Below, piece by piece: positions 37,311 to 40,050 of a DNA stretch of 40,050 nucleotides (position 1 is the stretch's first letter; each line of letters opens with the position of its first letter). Below the pieces are notes generated by a model. The model ran no database searches and was not told where the DNA came from. It saw only the letters and a program-made list of their open reading frames with translations. The position numbers were made by a program, and so were the translations under genes. The stretch spans positions 1 through 40,050 of the forward strand of contig JANSXP010000065.1 in assembly GCA_024742875.1 (NCBI GenBank), read 5' to 3'. Source of the stretch: Planctomycetaceae bacterium (GTDB taxonomy: Bacteria; Planctomycetota; Planctomycetia; Planctomycetales; Planctomycetaceae).

Positions 37311-37691
37311 ATGTTGTGGGAAATCTATCAGACCAGCGCAATTGGGTCCGCGCAGCGGGCGGCGGGGAATGCGTCCAGCGAAGCGCGGCGGGCGGCTCGC
37401 ACGGCTGAGGAATCCAAAGGCCGCCTCACTGACCTGACGTCTCGCTGCGACAAGCTGGCACTCACCTGCCAGGCGCTGTGGGAACTTCTGCGGGAGCGAC
37501 TGGACCTCACCGAGCAGGAACTGCTGGAACGCGTCCAGGAAATCGACCTGCGTGACGGCAAAGCGGATGGTCGTATGGCAACGCACGTTGCCGAATGTCC
37601 CGCTTGCCAGCGCCCCGTCAACAGCCGCCGCAAAACCTGTCTGTACTGTGGTGAGCCGATGAACGCCACCAAAGAAATCTTCAACCAGTAG
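37311..37691 (+). CDS. Small coiled-coil protein with C-terminal zinc ribbon
   Basis: The 126-residue protein is unrecognised. Residues 15-85 are strongly helical and probably coiled (Ala/Arg/Glu-rich, then LLRERLDLTEQELLERVQEID). A zinc ribbon follows, with CPAC (96-99) and CLYC (110-113). The frame is open from 37275, but ATG 37311 is better, with AAAGGG about eight bases before it. There is no signal or membrane segment. The shape suggests an oligomer with a metal-bound tip. It sits alone between the DUF4332 and SDR genes. Confidence 0.75.
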   Translation: MLWEIYQTSAIGSAQRAAGNASSEARRAARTAEESKGRLTDLTSRCDKLALTCQALWELLRERLDLTEQELLERVQEIDLRDGKADGRMATHVAECPACQRPVNSRRKTCLYCGEPMNATKEIFNQ

Positions 37692-37850
37692 CTCCGGCTC
37701 GCTTTGGATCCGGAACTTTGCCGTGGACAGTGCCGTATGTCTGAACCCGCCGAGTGGCTCTTGCGGCGATGATGTCTAGAATTCAGCCTCGTCAGAAATG
37801 ATCGGCGGCTGCACAGACACTCCGTCAAACGTCGCTCGGAGAACGGCCAA

Positions 37851-38582
37851 ATGAGTAAATTGCAGGGACAGGTGGCGATTGTCACGGGGGGCGCAAAGCG
37901 GCTGGGGCGGCACATTGTGTGCGCCCTTGCACGCGAGCTGAAAATGAATGTCGTCGTGCATTGTGGACGTTCGCTGACAGAGGCAGAGGTGCTGGTGCAG
38001 GAACTGCGTGGCGATGGCGTTCAGGCGGCGGCCGTCTCGGCAGATTTGAGTCAGCCGGCCGCCGCAGCAGAGCAGGTTTTTGATACCGCCCGAACGCTGG
38101 GGACTCCGACTGTCCTGATCAACAGCGCGGCCGTGTTTGACGAAGCGTTGCTCGAAGATGTGGACGAACGGCACGTGGAGTCCACGTTTGCCGTCAACAC
38201 CTATGCGCCCCTGATGCTGAGTCGGCAACTGGCTGTTAGTAGCGGTGGCGCTGACAGCCAGATCATCAATTTACTGGACTGGCGTGCGACCAGGCCCGGT
38301 GCCGATCATCTGGCCTACACGGCGTCCAAAGCTGCACTGGCGGCGCTCACAAAAGGAATGGCTCAGCAACTGGCGCCGCGGATTCGTATCAACGGCATCG
38401 CACCGGGAGCCATGCTGCCGCCTCCCGGCGCGGACGACTGGCACGACGAGCGGGCAAAAGACGCCATTCCCCTGAAAAAGCGGGGCACACCTGACGACAT
38501 CACCGCAGCGGTGCTCTATCTGCTGCAGGCACCGTTCATTACCGGCGAGATTCTGCATGTCTCAGGTGGAGAACAACTCTAG
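37851..38582 (+). CDS. Pteridine-reductase-like SDR
   Basis: The 243-residue classical SDR has TGGAKRLG (12-19), matching the TGxxxRxG motif of pteridine reductases (PTR1/FolM). The catalytic set is Asp143 in INLLDWRA, Tyr156 and Lys160 in AYTASKAAL. Asp replaces the usual SDR Ser, as in PTR1. Dihydropteridine or related reduction with NADPH is the best guess; general 3-oxoacyl reductases lack this combination. GGAG at 37838-37841 lies nine bases before ATG 37851. It converges on the sigma-factor gene. Cofactor preference is suggested by the Arg following TGGAK. Confidence 0.87.
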   Translation: MSKLQGQVAIVTGGAKRLGRHIVCALARELKMNVVVHCGRSLTEAEVLVQELRGDGVQAAAVSADLSQPAAAAEQVFDTARTLGTPTVLINSAAVFDEALLEDVDERHVESTFAVNTYAPLMLSRQLAVSSGGADSQIINLLDWRATRPGADHLAYTASKAALAALTKGMAQQLAPRIRINGIAPGAMLPPPGADDWHDERAKDAIPLKKRGTPDDITAAVLYLLQAPFITGEILHVSGGEQL

Positions 38583-38650
38583 CGAGCCTCGACAGCTCAC
38601 TTTTGCCTGACAAATGGTCGTGCAAAGCTTTGCCCTGCGGTGCCACTCCA

Positions 38651-39508
38651 CTAGATCCCAAACTTCTCACCGTTGAGGCTGCGGTGCAGTTTGCGGAGCG
38701 CTTCGCCTTCAATCTGACGCACACGTTCTCGTGTCAGACCCAGAGCTTCACCGATTTCCTTGAGTGTTTTCGGTTCGCTGTCATCCAGGCCGAACCGCAT
38801 GCGGAGGATGGTGGATTCGCGAGGATCCATCTCGTCCAGCAGGCGGAAAACGTGCTTGAGGTTGTCGCTGTTGATCAGCTCATCTTCAGGACCGATCGTG
38901 CGATCATCGGGCACAATGTCGCCCAGTGTCATGCCGCTTTCGTCCTGCTCCGACTGTGGCGCCGCGTTGTACAGTGCGATGGCCTTCTTGACGATGCGGA
39001 GTTTCTTTTTGGGAATGCCCAGTTCCGCCGCCACATCTTCGGCCGTGGGCGTGCGTTTGAGTTCTTCGGACAGCTTGGCGGAGGCACGACGCCATTTGGA
39101 CAACAGTTCTACCATATAGGCGGGAACGCGAATCGTCTTGGCTGTGTTGACCAAAGCGCGCTTGATGGACTGCTTGATCCAGTAGCTCGCATACGTGCTG
39201 AAGCGGGTGTTCATGTCGGGGTCGAAGCCCTCCACGGCACGCAGCAAACCGAGGTTGCCTTCCTCGATGAGGTCCTGCAGCGGCAGGCCCTTGCCCGAAT
39301 AGCCGCGAGCGATATTCACAACCAGTCGCAGATTAGCGCGGACCATGCGATCACGAGCGGCCGCATCCCCGGCGGAGATCTGGCGGGACAGCTGCTTTTC
39401 CTCGTCAGCGGTGAGCAGCGCGGTCTCATTGATCTCACGCAGATAGGTCTCCAGTGGAGTCTGGACGCGAGATCCGGAACGCGATCGTGAGGTCGTTGTC
39501 TGTGCCAT
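38651..39508 (-). CDS. Sigma-70 family sigma factor, RpoD/RpoS type
   Basis: The 285-residue sigma factor has all main regions. Region 1.2 is about 17-48 (TPLETYLREINETALLT). Region 2 is about 50-122 (LRLVVNIARGY; DLIEEGNLGLLRAVEGFDP; RFSTYASYWIKQSIKRAL). Region 3 is about 124-205 and region 4 about 218-280, ending TRERVRQIEGEAL. It lacks the long region 1.1 of housekeeping RpoD and has RpoS-like length, but planctomycete main sigma factors can be short, so I leave the symbol blank. The start ATG 39508 follows a short Ser/Arg-rich leader. It is a different protein from the sigma at 6239, which lacks region 3. Confidence 0.95.
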   Translation of the reverse strand: MAQTTTSRSRSGSRVQTPLETYLREINETALLTADEEKQLSRQISAGDAAARDRMVRANLRLVVNIARGYSGKGLPLQDLIEEGNLGLLRAVEGFDPDMNTRFSTYASYWIKQSIKRALVNTAKTIRVPAYMVELLSKWRRASAKLSEELKRTPTAEDVAAELGIPKKKLRIVKKAIALYNAAPQSEQDESGMTLGDIVPDDRTIGPEDELINSDNLKHVFRLLDEMDPRESTILRMRFGLDDSEPKTLKEIGEALGLTRERVRQIEGEALRKLHRSLNGEKFGI

Positions 39509-39705
39509 GGTGTCAAATTCGCAAAAGGTTCAGCGGTCCGTAAGCCGGTCCGAGGGAGGTCGGATGGGCTGCCCTTTGGCTTATCGACGAAACCTGCGAG
39601 CCGATTCAGCGACAACCGGCAAAATGTGCCGTCAAGGATGAGGCTGATTGCGCAGGCAGATCAGGCCGCAAAACGCATATGACCCGCACCTCATCCCCGC
39701 AATCC

Positions 39706-40050
39706 TCAAATTGACTCATCGATTTCCCGCAGTGCGATCAGTTTGAATCCAGATTCTGCCGTGCGAAACGAATTGACATTCTGAATGGCCCGTATAACCT
39801 TGGCTTTCATCAGGTCGATGGCGCAGGTGTGTTCCATTTTGATGTCAGCATCATAGTTGGCGTCTCAAATCAAGGTTGCTCGCACCGCGTCGCGTCTGTC
39901 CTCCAGGATGTCACTACGTGAGTAATGGCCTTGGTGGTCGCTTTGATGTCATGGTTCAGTGTTACGATGGCATCCGCCATCATCTCCGAGTGTGCTTCGC
40001 AGTCCACTTCCCGGTTCTGTTCCGGTCCTTGTTCCGCGCAACTCGGCTCC
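39706..40050 (-). pseudogene. Decayed gene fragment at the right edge
   Basis: The minus strand shows protein-like sequence broken across two frames. From 40050 inward one frame reads MMADAIVTLNHDIKATTKAI before losing sense near 39905. A second frame then reads SDILEDRRDAVRATLI, meets a TGA at about 39862-39864, and continues DANYDADIKMEHTCAIDLM to a stop at 39706-39708, ending ALREIDESI. A frameshift and an in-frame stop both interrupt it. The last 43 codons could still be read from an ATG at 39837. No family is recognised. The 5' end lies outside the window. Confidence 0.42.

Overview
The window reads as chromosomal DNA of a planctomycete (Planctomycetota). The signs are a Tat-exported DUF1501 protein, several exported c-type cytochromes with planctomycete-style architectures, a Hanks-type kinase with a periplasmic sensor, a DUF2256 and DUF4332 complement, and McsA/McsB in a genome that is clearly not a Firmicute. 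The DNA is GC-rich by eye, genes sit on both strands, and many lack a clear Shine-Dalgarno. Genus and species cannot be fixed from the sequence alone. I see no tRNA, rRNA, CRISPR array, insertion sequence or phage module.

Left part (1-8400): a kinase-like gene runs off the left edge and is translationally coupled to an M48-type metallopeptidase. Upstream of that pair lies dnaE2, the error-prone polymerase, whose 3' end has been duplicated as a 35-base tandem repeat. Next come an Rrf2 regulator, then a site-2-type membrane protease with CBS domains followed without a gap by an unusual sigma-70 factor. Middle-left (8800-15800): a run of small genes (zinc-ribbon membrane protein, DUF2256, DUF1475, GDSL hydrolase) linked by stop/start overlaps; a large exported redoxin/heme/copper-monooxygenase/EF-hand protein; mcsB and mcsA, the protein-arginine kinase pair; and rpsU with its own terminator.

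Middle (15800-25240): about 840 bases without a convincing gene, an SDR reductase with its terminator, then on the minus strand a metallophosphoesterase coupled to a short UvrA, an aspartokinase with two sets of ACT domains, and a DUF1501 protein. Right part (25500-40050): a non-RD Ser/Thr kinase with a periplasmic dCache-like sensor faces a di-heme protein that ends in a degenerate peptidase-MA-like domain. These are followed by deoC and a PaaK-like CoA ligase, a beta-helix/di-heme fusion, an unrecognised 633-residue protein, a DUF4332 protein, a small zinc-ribbon protein, a pteridine-reductase-like SDR, a complete RpoD/RpoS-type sigma factor, and a decayed gene at the right edge.

There is no single large operon. 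The themes are stress and quality control (dnaE2, uvrA, mcsAB, two sigma factors, S2P protease, Rrf2) and exported heme/copper redox proteins. The most notable items are the beta-helix/cytochrome fusion, the M48 plus pseudokinase pair, the sigma factor lacking region 3 beside the S2P protease, the changed McsB regulatory motif, and the dnaE2 tail repeats.
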